A stretch of DNA of 64,000 nt from Erigeron canadensis (lineage: Eukaryota; Streptophyta; Magnoliopsida; Asterales; Asteraceae). The notes beneath the pieces are model-generated. The model had not been told where the DNA came from. It worked only from the letters and a program-made list of their open reading frames with translations, and made no database searches. The position numbers and the translations under genes are program-made. The DNA lies in contig NC_057761.1 of the NCBI RefSeq assembly GCF_010389155.1, positions 16,866,501 to 16,930,500 of the forward strand. The letters are read 5' to 3'. Below, piece after piece: positions 23,415 to 34,612 of the stretch (position 1 is its first letter; every line of letters starts with the position of its first letter).

Positions 23415-25441
23415 ATGGCTGCAAGCTATTTTAATCAATTAATACTAATGGACCATGAGACTGGTAGGGGTAATTCACTACCCAAGCTAATGATCATAGA
23501 CCAATACTTTTCTTGGAACGGTCGATTTGAATCCTTTATGCAATTCACCGATATTAGAATGTGGACTTGTATGACTAAAGGGCATAAAGCCCCGACATAT
23601 GAGGATAGTGGTGTTACCGAAGTATATGCTTATCAAGATATGACTGAATCCAATAAGAAACTATATGAGACAAAGAAAAAGGCACTTTCATGTTTAAAGA
23701 TGTCATTGCCACAAGATATATTAAATTTGTTTAACGGATTTGATACTTCTAAAGAACTTTGGTTAGCACTAAAAAATCATTGTGAAGGGGATGAAACACT
23801 TAAAAAGAATAGAAAAGACCTTCTAAAGCATTAGTATAATGTATTTAATGGGTTAAGAAGTGAAAACTTAGATCAACTAATTACACGATATTATCATCTG
23901 CTAGCAGAGTTGCAAGCATTTGAGGTTACGTATTCTGAGGAAGACAAGGTCGAGAAATTTTTGAGCACTTTGCCAGAAAATTGGAATCACTATATTACCA
24001 CTTTGCAAGAGAAAGCAGATTTCGACGACATGTCTCTAACTCAAATAGTTGCTAAGTTCAGGGGACAAAAAATGAAACAAAAGAGGAGGGAAGCAGGATA
24101 TAATAATGCTCAGATTCCCGAGCTTTATTACGGAAGGCCTTCGATTAATGTAAGTACAAGTTCTCCTGATGAAAGCACCAAGGCTTTCATGAGTGAAGAT
24201 GTCGACTTACAAAGGATCTCTGTTGATTCTGAGGGGAACATATGCCTTGTTTCGAGTCAGAACGACAGTTTAGGCAACCGTGGATATTCTACTTTCATTG
24301 CTCGTTCCACCATGCCTATAAGTGTCAAAAATGCGAAAAGTCACTTATCAGTTCTTGCGTCATTCATGACATCATATGAACAGTTTATCCAAGGAAAGGT
24401 TCAAGACCCTAGTCTTATAGATGAAGACTATGAGCAAATTGATCCATTGGACTTAGAAGAGATGGATCTGCAATGGAAAATGGCTATGCTCACTCTTCGG
24501 GCTAAACGGTTCTTATCAAGGACAGGGCATAAGGTCGTGGGTTCCAAGCTTGACTTTAATAAGTGAAAGATAAAGTGTTACAATTGTGAAGGATTTGGAC
24601 ACTTTGCTAGGGAATGCCAGAGACCGAAGAAGGATGATAAGTCAATTGTGACTCGTCAAAACTTCAATCAAGGTGGATTAGTAACTCCTCCCGGTGCCTC
24701 ACAACGAAGATTTTTCCAAGGATCAAGTTCAAATGCTAATAACTCTTCTCAACAAAACAGTTATCAAAGTTCAAAGGTTGAAAGTCCAAACTTTAGTAAC
24801 CAAAGTGGGTCAAGAGCTTTGGTGGTTCAACAACAGGAGGGATCGTATGACTGGGCTCAATTGTGGAAGAAGCCGACAATGCCTATCTTGCTGAGATTAT
24901 TTCTGATGTATCTTCAGATTCTGAATCAGAGATTCAAAAAAGTGATGATACTCAAGCGTCTGAGACTCTTGAAAAATCATTAGTTGTGAGCAATCCAAAC
25001 AAAGTCGAAGTTCAAAAGACATTATCGGGTCTGATGAACCTCATGACGGACCTAACGATCTCAAAGAGTCAAATGTCCGTAAAAGAGACTGAGAACATGT
25101 GGAACATTGATACAGGGAGTTTCGTTCATGTGACTAGAGATAGTGGTATTCTGTCAGACTTTGTTAAGAATTCTGATGCTCAGGTGAACTTTGCCGGATC
25201 TGCAAAAGGCTATGCCACAGGCCATGGTAAAGTGAACATCACAAATCTTTGTCTTGACAAGGTGTTCCATGTTGAACATCTTAGTCAAAACACTGTGAGT
25301 GTTAGTCAAATACATGATGTGTGTCATAAATGGGACAATGATCATGAAAATGTTCCTCATTTGATTCCAGAATCTTCCAGAGTTGACAATTATTCAACAA
25401 GCGGAAGAGTTATTCTAGAAGAAAATGAGACATGTATTTGA
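23415..25441 (+). pseudogene. copia gag with CCHC knuckle and protease relic
   Basis: From ATG 23415: a copia gag (UBN2-type) domain of about 220 residues (features YFSWNGRFESFM, LPQDILNLF, EKFLSTLPENWNHY). In-frame TAG at 23832 and TGA at 24564 interrupt it. Just after the TGA, still in frame, is the knuckle CYNCEGFGHFAREC. A frameshift near 24860 leads into an acidic linker and a protease-like segment (MWNIDTGSFVHVT, DKVFHVEHL, SVSQIHD), where DTG stands in place of the usual copia DSG. The frame then stops at 25441 with no integrase. Gag would package RNA and the protease would process it; neither can be made intact. Confidence 0.88.
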
Positions 25442-26159
25442 GACATTCAAAGTCTACTCCATTGAAGCCTGTGAAAACAATGAAGGAAGTTTTGGAAAGA
25501 TTTTATTGTATAGAAGAGATGATAGAGTATGGGATTCCCATTACTAAAGAAAATCTCAAGAAATTCAAAAGGAAACGAAGTAACAAGAGAATTTCCTGCT
25601 TCATATGTCGTGAGAAAGGTCACTCTACAAGTAAATGCCCAAGCAAAGGATCAAACATTAATGCATCTACAAGCAATGATGATCAATCTTCAAACAACTT
25701 ATCCAGGTTAAATGAGAGAAATTTGAGAATTAGTTCTCAAAGATTGAAGGGAAAAGATATGATGAATGAACAACACAAGAGATCAACTAGAAATCTTGTT
25801 GGTTCGTCTCAAAAGATTCCTGTGCATCCCTTATCGGCTCAAAAATCAAAGGTGGTTGTTAAGAAATCGGTTTCTTCAAATTATGCTTCTTCAAGTAATA
25901 AATCTCCTGCTAAGCCTACAGAATATCATAGTACATACTATGATCGATTTGCTGGAAGAAGTAGAAACAATTTTAGATCAACTCCCAGAGCTTTCATGTT
26001 GGAGAATCATCAAAGGTCTCTCAGAAAAAGGGACATAAAGATGATTCCAATCAATTAAATCAGGTTTTGGGTAAGGGAGGATGGGGAGAATTTGCATATC
26101 GTGATGATTCAGGGAGAATCCGGACAAAGAAGGTCTGGGTTATTGATGAAGAAAACTAA
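25432..26159 (+). pseudogene. second CCHC protein segment of element C
   Basis: A different frame overlapping the end of the protease relic. It has a basic stretch, then a perfect knuckle CFICREKGHSTSKC at about residue 60, and a Ser/Lys/Asn-rich tail. A frameshift near 26030 continues to a stop at 26157, ending with YRDDSGR and KKVWVIDEEN, which recalls the end of the gag-like ORF of element A (YRDQYGW, QKWVPK). Probably a displaced or duplicated gag spacer. Two different CCHC knuckles in one element are unusual. Confidence 0.65.
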
Positions 26160-29100
26160 CTCCCTTCATTCCTACGAAGAACACAGTCAAGGAAGATCAT
26201 GTTATATTGATTATCGGTGACTGAGTTCTAGGCACATTTTCATTAGATAACATAGTGGGTTATCGTACTTATTTATTAGTTTTTATCTTTGTAAATCATT
26301 GTGCAAGTCTCATAAATGTTGATTTATAATCCATTTATAAAGGAACAACTTTGAGAAAAATGGATGTATGTAGAGTCTTTACTTTACTTTATACCTATTA
26401 ATAAATCGTTTGTGATAACATGATTATTAGACTAATGATTAATGTTATCCAATGATGAATATGCAATGATGAGTTACATATGATGCTTACACTAAGGCCT
26501 TTGATCGATCATGTTTTGAGCTTCTAGTCCCATTAACTGGAATGAGAAATTCTTAGTTGTTATATCTCAAGAATCAGCCTATTCAGAAAATGCAACACAA
26601 AAATAGAATAATGGTTTAAGGGGAGTCGTTACTACAAGAGAAATGACGATTCAATATGGCATTTAAGTTTACTCATTTGCTATATCCGATCTCTTCAGTA
26701 GTAATTGTTCCTTCTAGAACTTTCTTGATTTGGAAAATTAGAAAATGTAACACAAAAAATACAATAATGGTTTAATGGGGAAGTCATTACTGCAAGAGAA
26801 ATGACTGTTCAATATGGCATTTAAGTTTACTCATTTGCTAAATCCGATCTCTTTAGTAGTAATTGTTTCTTCTAGAACCTATCGCATGTATCAGACTAAG
26901 TATGTTTATTCTAAGGTTGATTAGAGTACCTTCACTCATGAAGGCTACTGTGATTGACTTTTAATTTTCATGCTCAGTAGGGTATATTGCATATGCCGGA
27001 CTAAGCATAACTATTTTAAGATTGATTAGAGTAACTTTGATTCTAAAGTTACTGTGATTGATTTTCTAAGCTTTATGCTCCTTAAGGCATATCGCAAAAA
27101 CAGTATTAAGCATGACTATTACAAGATTGATTCGAGTGGCTTTGATCTAAACGTCCCTGTGATTGATTTTGTAACTTTATGCTCCGTAAGGTTTTTGTTC
27201 AATAAGAAGGCTCTACTGCATGAGAGACAATGATAAGAGTTTTTCGGATTACAAGAGGGACTTGATTGTGTTCTTTGTGAACACAAGTAAAAATTAAGGC
27301 ATGAATTTGAGTGTGTTGTGTACACCTCAAATTAGGTCTTGTTTTGAAATTGCACGGGAAGTTAAGTTTAGATACTTAAGGTTTCGGTCAAAATGGGTCA
27401 AACGGAATCAGTTAATTGATGTATTTGACAGATATTTTGATTTGCATTTTATTAAGAATAATTGAATTGAACATGCTTATTGTATGTAATAACTTGATAA
27501 ATGTTTAGATTTTAATCTTAAGTGTGAGAATCTATTGTATATTATCAGTTAAATCTGTTTAAGTGTTTTCAGAATTCAATTATTTCTTTTTGAGACAAAT
27601 GCATGTGTTGCATAGTTCTCATGAGTTCGCTGATGTGGTTGCAGTGTTATTTATCTTATCAGGATGTGTGTCAACTAACAAGATAAAAGATCTCCAAAGT
27701 ATATGAAAATTGAGTCTATCCAGTCCGGAATGGAAAAATCTCAAGCTTAAAATGGAAGCAGAGTATACTTACACATGAACAACTCAGCTAAATTCAAACG
27801 GAGACAAAAATGATGATGGAGAAATTGTTTGAAGGTGATTAACTTTTGTATCATTTATTTTTGTTGTATTTGAATTTATGTTACAACACTGTGTGTCCAA
27901 TGGCTGTTATTGTCAACACTTAAAGATGATGCATTAAATCTCATTAATTTATGACATAGTGGGTCGTAATTTGATGTTTTTACTTTGCAAGATGATTAAG
28001 TAGCGATAATTTTGAAGAATTTCTTTATTTAGAAAAATATGATAATCTTGATATGAAAAACTGGTTTATATCTGTTCTATCATGTTCTCTATAGAATTCT
28101 TTTCGTTCATTTTAAAAAGGTGTCAATCAGGTTTGTGAAAGTTGACTTTACTTAAGTCAAGGTTCCGTGAATCGAAAAAGAGGCAAGCTTTAACATACAA
28201 AGTATACCAAGTGGACTCATATGCAAAATTTTTAGCAAAGTGGGCTATTAATACTTATTGTAGTCAAGTGGGATTAACTTTGTGTATTTTACACTAGATT
28301 GACTTGCGTGTTTGTGTCGAGTGGGCTTCTATACGCATATTTCATCTAGTTGGACTGATATGCGTGTTTGACCAAGTGGGCTTATATGCGTGTTTGGCAT
28401 AGTGGGCCGATATGCGTGTGTAGCCAAGTGGCTCGGATTTGCGTGTTAAAGTGGATAGTAGGGTTTGCGTGTTTAGATTGAGTATATATAGAAAAAGAAC
28501 ACGCATTGGGTCATTATTCTAAATTATATGCGTGTTTCTTAAAAAAAAATACTCTCCATTTGCGCGTTCCCCTACACCGAGTACTATTCATCTTCTCCGG
28601 TTCACTACACTTGATTTTTACGTGTTTTTGTGACTAAAAACACTTCCATTAACACTTTCAGAACAAAGGTATATAATTAACAAGATTTCTATGTCCTATT
28701 TTTGAGTTCAAATATCAAGATTTAGTTTTTTTATTATTATTATTTTCGGTCATAAAATCACTAAAAAGGACTAGATACTCGAAATGGATAAGGAAATGGA
28801 ACGTAAAAACGATTAAATCGGGTCAATACGATGCTAATCGTACCAGATTTAAAGGTTTTGAGTTCAAAATCAACTGAATCGTGTTTGAAGAAGATGAACA
28901 GCCATATGCGTGTTCTTCATCTGCGCGTTCTTTGGAGCACAGATCTTCGAATTTCAAAAGGATCCAGTAATGCGTGTTTGTGATGACGTCATCACAAGAA
29001 ACACGCATTTGACCAGTCAACGCCCTTTGCGAGTTGTTGTCGCCAAACACACCCATATGCGCATTTGTTGTCATTTGCATGTTGTGGTTGGATATGCGTG

Positions 29101-29454
29101 TTTCATGACTTAAAATTTTTTTTAAAAAAAGTTAAACTAATTTTTGTCATCATATGTGTGTGTATATGGATTTTGTCGATTCTAAGACTTATAAAATTTT
29201 CAAATTGGGAAAATTTTTACGTAGTCAAATTCGAAAGGACATATGCCTTATGTTGTCGGTTATTAAAACTTAAATCGTTTTTAAAAGATCTTGAGAAAAG
29301 TGGTCTCACCTCTTATGAAAAACTATCAAAAGTTTTAATTTTGACATGTTGTGTTGATAAATTTTATAATGTTTTAGCGGAATATGCAAACAAATGGTTT
29401 CTATTTCACAAAAAAGAAAATAGATTTATCATTCAACACATTTGTCATTGTTTA
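26160..29454 (+). other. 3.3-kb non-coding interior of element C with tandem repeats
   Basis: No domain in any frame. A 158-bp near-identical duplication (26585-26720 and 26743-26878, containing GGCATTTAAGTTTACTCATT). Then three copies of a roughly 104-bp unit starting near 26882, 26988 and 27091 (core ACTAAGCATRACTAT..GTGATTGA). From 28290 on, many GCGTGTTT / AACACGCA motifs and a 41-bp inverted repeat at 28969. Confidence 0.65.
28969..29009. promoter_or_regulatory. 41-bp near-perfect inverted repeat centred on TGACGTCA
   Basis: Outer arms AATGCGTGTTT and AAACACGCATT enclose the perfect 14-bp palindrome TGATGACGTCATCA. The central TGACGTCA is a classic bZIP (CRE/C-box) target. It lies about 0.9 kb upstream of the env-position ORF and merges the element's own GCGTGTT motif with a bZIP site. 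Regulatory use is inference. Confidence 0.7.
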
Positions 29455-29472
29455 TAGTGTAAAATCATTTTC

Positions 29473-29868
29473 AGAGCCGATGAGGCTAAGAGTTTCAGGG
29501 CTTAGAAAATGATTAAAGACTTTAAATCTTGACAATGCTTATCAACAAATAAAATGGATAACATTTTTAGAGCCGATGAAACTAAGAGTTTCAGGGGCTT
29601 AGAAAATGTTTAAGAGTTTTAATTTTGACACTGAATGTCAATAGCTAAGGCGGATAACATTCTCAGAGCCAATAGAACTAAGAGTTCTAGGGGATTAGAA
29701 AATGTTTAAGATCCTTAAAGATTGACATTATTTGTCGACTGTTAAAGTAAATAACATTTCTAGAGCCAATGAAACAGAGTGTTTCAGGGGCTTACGAAAT
29801 GTTTATGAGCTTTTAAGTTCGATTTGGTTCGTTGTTGCTAATGTTTTGTTGTTTATATCTTTGTGCAG
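29473..29868 (+). repeat. four-copy 96-bp repeat with a covarying hairpin, upstream of the env-position ORF
   Basis: Copies start at 29473, 29569, 29665 and 29762 (periods 96, 96, 97). Each has AGCC, a 7-bp stem with a 3-nt loop, then a GGGCT-like outer partner and TTAGAAAATG. Stems: TGAGGCT/AGTTTCA (two G-U), TGAAACT/AGTTTCA, TAGAACT/AGTTCTA, TGAAACA/TGTTTCA. Changes between copies keep pairing. The array ends just before a splice-acceptor-like TTTGTGCAG that abuts the ATG at 29869. Confidence 0.85.
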
Positions 29869-32480
29869 ATGGCTGAAAGACAATTCCACAGCAATCATAA
29901 CTACTTGATTAATTTGGAGTTCTTTCAACAATCCAGAATTCGAAGGGTTCTAACTGCCAACCCGGTGATCAGATTAACGTATCTTCGTCAATTCTGGGCT
30001 TCTGCTAGATATATAGCTAGGAATAATGAGAGGATTGAAGCTATGATGAACAATCAAGTCATCCACTTCTCTCCTCAAGATTTGATCCAGATACTTGGAT
30101 TGGGTACTGAAGCCCAAGAGGGAGGAGCAAATGGTCCCACCAGATACACATTAGCACTACGATATGGAGTTTACAGAAGAATGGGTTATGTTGGTGCTCA
30201 AAACCAGAACACCTTCACGAAGAACTGCATTCATGGACGATGGAAGTTCTTCAGTCACATAGTTTTGGTGGCTCTCAGCAACAGAAAGACAAGGTACGAT
30301 AAGCTGAACATCGAGACCCAGTCCCAAGTTGTCTCCCTTGTGCTGAACAAACCGTACAACTTCTCTCGTTACTTCTTCGACGAGATAAGACAGCAAATTG
30401 GTGCAGACGGAAATGAGCGCTTCTTGATGTATCCTCGGTTTATTAGGATGATCATCAATGCTCGTCTGCCCAATCTTCCACAGATGGGTCTTGTCGGGCA
30501 TGTAACTACTATGCCAAATCGTATATTTACTGATAGTTACAAGTATAAAGGTTCTCTCCCACCTCCAGCCCGACCAACTGACAAACGTCTATTCGGTGCC
30601 GTCATTAATCCGGCATACATTACCCCTGATAATGATGGTTTTTCCCATGACGGGTCAGATGTTGAAAGAAACTTTGTTGCAGCTCCACAGCTAGCTCCCC
30701 AACAACCACCTGCAGCACACCAAGTACAACAACAACAACCTCCCGTGCAACAACCCTAGTTAATGCTAAAGCGGTCGATGACTTGTTCTTCCAAGTGGAA
30801 CAAGGTTTAGGTAAAGCTAAAGAAGTTGCGGAGGTTGCACAACAAATGTTCGAACCAAATGATGTTCTAAATCAGGATCAACATTTTGATGCTCAGGCCG
30901 ATCTACATGAAGAGATCGAAGAGCTGTTCGAGGATCACGAGGCCGATGATACGGCAAGTAGTGATTCTCATGCCACTGTGAGCGATATAGAGGACAGCTC
31001 CAGTGATGATGATGATGATGATGATGATCATGATGATGATGGTCAAGAGGACCCTCAAGAAAGAGTACGCAAGCTTAGACAAGAACAGCTTGCTGGTCAA
31101 TCTGAAAGGGAATTCAGGGCTGATGCAGACTTCCAGCCTGAGGAGGAGGATGAAGAAGATAGTGAGCCTCTTCAGCCCAGGAGGAGAAAGAGGGCTGATG
31201 AAGGCACATCTGGCGCTCAAAAGTCTCCGAGACTTGGTGCCACGATGGGTGTGGCAGTTGAAGAGGGGTCGAGTCGTTTGTCTGAGCATGTGCAGAGAGA
31301 TTCTGAGGAGGTAGCTAGACCAAGGGGAGGAGGTAAGGTTTTGATGATGAGGCCGCTGGTTGAGCAAGCAAGTACAAGAATCAGACTTTCAGCTACATGG
31401 TCTACATTCAGATCTTTCACCAGTGCCGCAACAACATCAGTGCCACAAACTACAGTTACTCTTCCAGTTGTTGGAACCTCTGCAATCCAACAACCACATG
31501 CAGCTATAATCAGACCGGCTGCACCAAGACCAACTGCACCACCAACTATTCCTTCTCGACCATTGGTGATGTCTTCCCAACCAAGCAGCTCCAGAACCGA
31601 CAGCGATGATATATCTGGGTTGGTAAAGCAAGTGGCTGATATGAGAGCTATGGTTGCTAGCTTAACAGAGAATCTGTCTAAGCAGGAAGAATCACACCGT
31701 CAGGAGCTTGAAGAGCGAAGGGCTAAGAATGCCCAGCTTCGAACAAGGTAGGAGGCTCTACAATCGATCCAATCTGAGACTACCAAGCACCTGAAATTGA
31801 TTTTCGAAAGATTGGAGAATCATACTCAAGTCATAAAGAGCCAGACTGTAGGTTTGACAAGCTTCGATGACGACTATGACCAGCTAAATGAGATTATTGG
31901 AAATCTTAAGTCTTAGGGGGAGATACAGCAAACATGCAAGGATGTTGCCCTTAGGAGGGAAAGTAGAAAGGACGAGGGAGATGATCCAAGTAGACAAAGA
32001 GAGACCTCAATATTTCCAATAGGCACGAGGAGTGTTATATCTCAGGGGGAGCAAAGCCACCTTGATGCTGCTGGTACCTCTCGAGCCCCTACAGCTGAAG
32101 GAAAAGGGAAAGCACCTGCCGTTGCTAGTCCCGCACCAACTGGAGATGTTGGAGTTGGTGCCCAGGAACGACCAACGGGAGATGTAGGAGTTGGTCACCA
32201 GAACGTTCCGATTCTTTCTGGAGATGATGTGATATCATCAAATTCTTCTGGAACCTTGAATCTGAAGAACGAGATTTATCTAAAGTTCGAACACGATAAC
32301 GTGGCATATCAAAATGTAATGGCCGACATGATCAAACCAAAGGATCCTGGATCTAGGGCAGATCAAGAAAAAGCTCGAAGACTTGCTGCAGGTAGAAGCA
32401 CAGATTCACCGACAGAGTCCGACTCAGATTTTGAGAAGGAAGCTCAGGTCGAAAGGAGAAAGAAGAACAGAAGAGTGTGA
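29869..32480 (+). pseudogene. env-position ORF of element C (about 870 codons, broken)
   Basis: The ATG at 29869 directly follows an acceptor-like TTTGTGCAG. The N-terminal 230 residues form a globular domain (RQFWASARYI, YRRMGYVGAQ, KNCIHGRWKFFSH, LNKPYNFSRYFFDEI, FLMYPRFIRMI). Then a Q/P-rich hinge, an Asp/Glu-rich stretch coded by a (GAT)n tract at 31001-31040, a T/P-rich part, a coiled coil (SLTENLSKQEESHRQELEER) and a basic tail ending KKNRRV. Lesions: a frameshift near 30745, and in-frame TAG at 31749 and 31914. The layout parallels the A and B ORFs, with weak similarity in the N-terminal domain, but the C-terminal globular domain of A/B is missing. No membrane segment seen. Function unknown. 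Confidence 0.8.
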
Positions 32481-32567
32481 AGAACACCTGAAATTTCTGA
32501 AGGGGGCTTTTGGCCATACTTAGGATGACAAACGAAGACTTGAAGGCCATATCTAGATGCTGATGTC

Positions 32568-32577
32568 AAGGGGGAGA
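32568..32577 (+). promoter_or_regulatory. polypurine tract of element C
   Basis: AAGGGGGAGA just before the LTR start (TATTAG, apparently TGTTAG with one change). Similar tracts precede it at 31915 and 32044. Confidence 0.75.
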
Positions 32578-32578
32578 C

Positions 32579-33830
32579 TATTAGTGCATGATTCTCGGTG
32601 ACATGAGCATTCTAGATATGTGTTGTATATTTGTGTATAATTTCAAGTCTTGTAATTATCTTGTAATTACCGTTTGTCTTAATATTACCTTGGCATATTT
32701 TGTGTAAGCCAATTGGGATCCAACTTATGTTTATGTGTTTGTTTATTATTTGTATTTTGTAGGTTTTAGACATAACATGTACAGAGTCATTAAGTTAATA
32801 TTGTTTCTGCGTACTAACAGCAGTTGAGATATTAACTTAATGTACTTCCAGAGGGAAGTTAAGATATTTGTGTTGCTGCGTATTTATAGCAGTATGAACA
32901 TTAATCTTATATACACACTTCCAATAGGTAATATTGACGACACTGTTTCTGCGTATTCACAGCAGTTGAAATGTGTCAAAGGCTAATGCTAGTTCTGCGT
33001 ATCTTTACAGCAGTTAAAGAAGTAGTTGAGTTAATGTCGGTTCTGCGTCTTGACAGCAGTTAAGACATTAACTCAGAGTACAATGTCGGGTTCTGCGTCT
33101 TGACAGCTGTAAAGACATTTACTCACCATATCCTAAGTATTATTTGAGGGATCTTAGGAACAAGCAAAAAGTTTTGCTTGGTCAAAGTAAGAACACTCAA
33201 ATGTTCATTTTAGAGTTTCTATGAAACAAGCAATATTATGCTTGTTCTCAAGAACTCTCAAATGGTTTGAGAGTTTATGTGGAAACAAACAAAAGTATGC
33301 TATGCCCATAGAAACACGCAAACTGGCCAAAACCTTAATGGGCTTGGGCTTGGAAACACGCATGGGCCTGCGTGTTTCAGAACACGCATATAGACATTTG
33401 CGTGTTCCTAGCCCTTGCCTATAAATAGTGGGTGTGTGTCATGCATGTTCACACAAGAGTGTAGAGAGAGAAACGAGCAAATCCTAGAGAGAGAAAACCA
33501 AGAACACGCACGGTTGATCTTGTGGGTAATACTCGTCTCCTACACGAACCGCAAACACACACCCGACCCCCCAAACGGCTCGCAGATTGCAAGTTACCAC
33601 GTGTTTGGTAGGGTGCGTCCGGAGAGCCGTTCCCGGAGTGTTTATCATCACGTAAAAGATATATATATATATATAGTGATATATATATATCATCTAAAGG
33701 TAGATATATAAACCGTGGGTTATCTCGAGGAATTTCTGCACCTCGACATATCCTTAAGTCGATCTCTGGTTTGATAGTAGTACAAGATCAGACGGACTTA
33801 CAATATTTTTCAAATTATACTATTTACAGA
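32579..33830 (+). repeat. 3' LTR of element C
   Basis: Starts after the PPT. U3 has six copies of a hairpin-like motif (CTGCGT, 4-6 nt, ACAGCAG) near 32805, 32874, 32946, 32993, 33041 and 33091, then two GAACACGCA/TGCGTGTTC hairpins and a TATA box at 33419. A TA-rich tract lies at 33658-33700. The end is not defined because no second LTR copy exists here. Confidence 0.6.
33353..33427 (+). promoter_or_regulatory. LTR promoter of element C: two hairpins plus TATA box
   Basis: GAAACACGCA (33353-33362) pairs with TGCGTGTTTC (33369-33378). GAACACGCA (33380-33388) pairs with TGCGTGTTC (33399-33407). CTATAAATA follows at 33419-33427. A GA-rich transcript start region (GAGTGTAGAGAGAG) lies about 30 bp downstream. 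The tight spacing suggests a core promoter with upstream palindromic operators. Confidence 0.7.
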
Positions 33831-34179
33831 GCATTTTGCTCGGCAAACAGTTAAAGTCTTTCAAAAAATGACCTGAAACCAATTTTTCCTTAAAATGATC
33901 CTTTATCAATTGGCAACATTCTTGTTGTTTAATCAAAGAATTTTTCACATATTCAAAGTGATGTCCAGTCTATTTGTTCTATACGCCGAGGTATTTGCTC
34001 GGCACATCTTAGACTTCATCGACATTCACACTGGAATGCATTTCTTCTGTATGCCGAAGTTTTTGCTCGGCAAATCTTACAAGTTTCCCAAAATTTGTTC
34101 CAAAACCATTTTCCATACTTGTAATATTACTGGGCAAAATAATTCCTTTTATGCTATCTGCCGAGCAGAAAGCTCGGCA
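33831..34179 (+). repeat. reiterated TGCCGAG..CTCGGCA hairpins
   Basis: Half-site TTGCTCGGCAAA at 33836. Inverted pairs: GCCGAG/CTCGGC at 33985-34003, TGCCGA/TCGGCA at 34052-34072, and the perfect TGCCGAGC/GCTCGGCA at 34159-34179 with a 5-nt loop. GC-rich arms stand out in very AT-rich surroundings. Confidence 0.8.
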
Positions 34180-34296
34180 AACACCTCATTTTGTCAAATT
34201 TTCTTTATTGTCTAAAAATTCTTGTCTATGTAAATTTTATTAAGTCTTGGTAAATATGAATGTGTTATATGTGTGTCCATTTATAGTTTTCATGAG

Positions 34297-34456
34297 TATT
34301 AGGGTAAGAAGCAAGGTATTGAACGCCTTTGTGTACTACCTTTGTTATCTTATCTTTCAATACTTATGTGATTCTATAAATTGTAATGTTTTCTTATATA
34401 TATTAGGGTGAGAAGCAAGGTATTGAACGCCTTTGTGTACTACCACTGTTGTCTCA
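34297..34456 (+). repeat. 104-bp tandem duplication
   Basis: TATTAGGGTRAGAAGCAAGG and the following 35 bp occur at 34297 and 34401, nearly identical, about 0.2 kb upstream of the env-position ORF of element B. It occupies the same relative place as the 96-bp array of element C. Confidence 0.8.
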
Positions 34457-34612
34457 TACTTAATATATGTACGAAACATTGTGTCTGTGAAAAAAATGTG
34501 CCTAATTTGTTATAATGTATACATTTCTTTGTGTAATGTCTAAAGTTGCTTTTCTGGTCAAATTTTGGTCAATTTGGTTTTATTTCAGGTTTTTCTTAAA
34601 AATCATAAAAAG

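Larger units (their letters stand above)
22959..33830 (+). mobile_element. element C: copia gag/protease relic plus env-position ORF, no integrase/RT
   Basis: Plus-strand order: motif-rich leader (23040-23414), UBN2-type gag, CCHC knuckle, protease relic, a second CCHC ORF, a 3.7-kb non-coding stretch with tandem repeats, an env-position ORF (29869-32480), PPT (32568) and 3' LTR (from 32579). The 5' LTR is missing: the left side meets the Athila LTR. Integrase, RT and RNase H are absent. Polypurine-like AGGGGGAG tracts at 31915, 32044 and 32568 recall the multiple PPTs of Sireviruses. The right border, near 33830, is uncertain. Confidence 0.7.

Noticed and set aside
29869..30759. Calling the env-position ORFs true envelope genes
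   Set aside because: No signal peptide, transmembrane segment or furin-like site is visible; only the position fits.
31001..31040. (GAT)n tract as an independent microsatellite locus
   Set aside because: It codes an Asp-rich stretch in frame within the element C ORF.
23050..33407. Treating the repeated GCGTGTTC words as a CRISPR-like array
   Set aside because: This is eukaryotic DNA; spacing is irregular, there are no unique equal-length spacers and no cas genes.
33484..33693. Short Tyr/Ile-rich ORF as a membrane peptide
   Set aside because: Produced by a (TA)n tract in the LTR.
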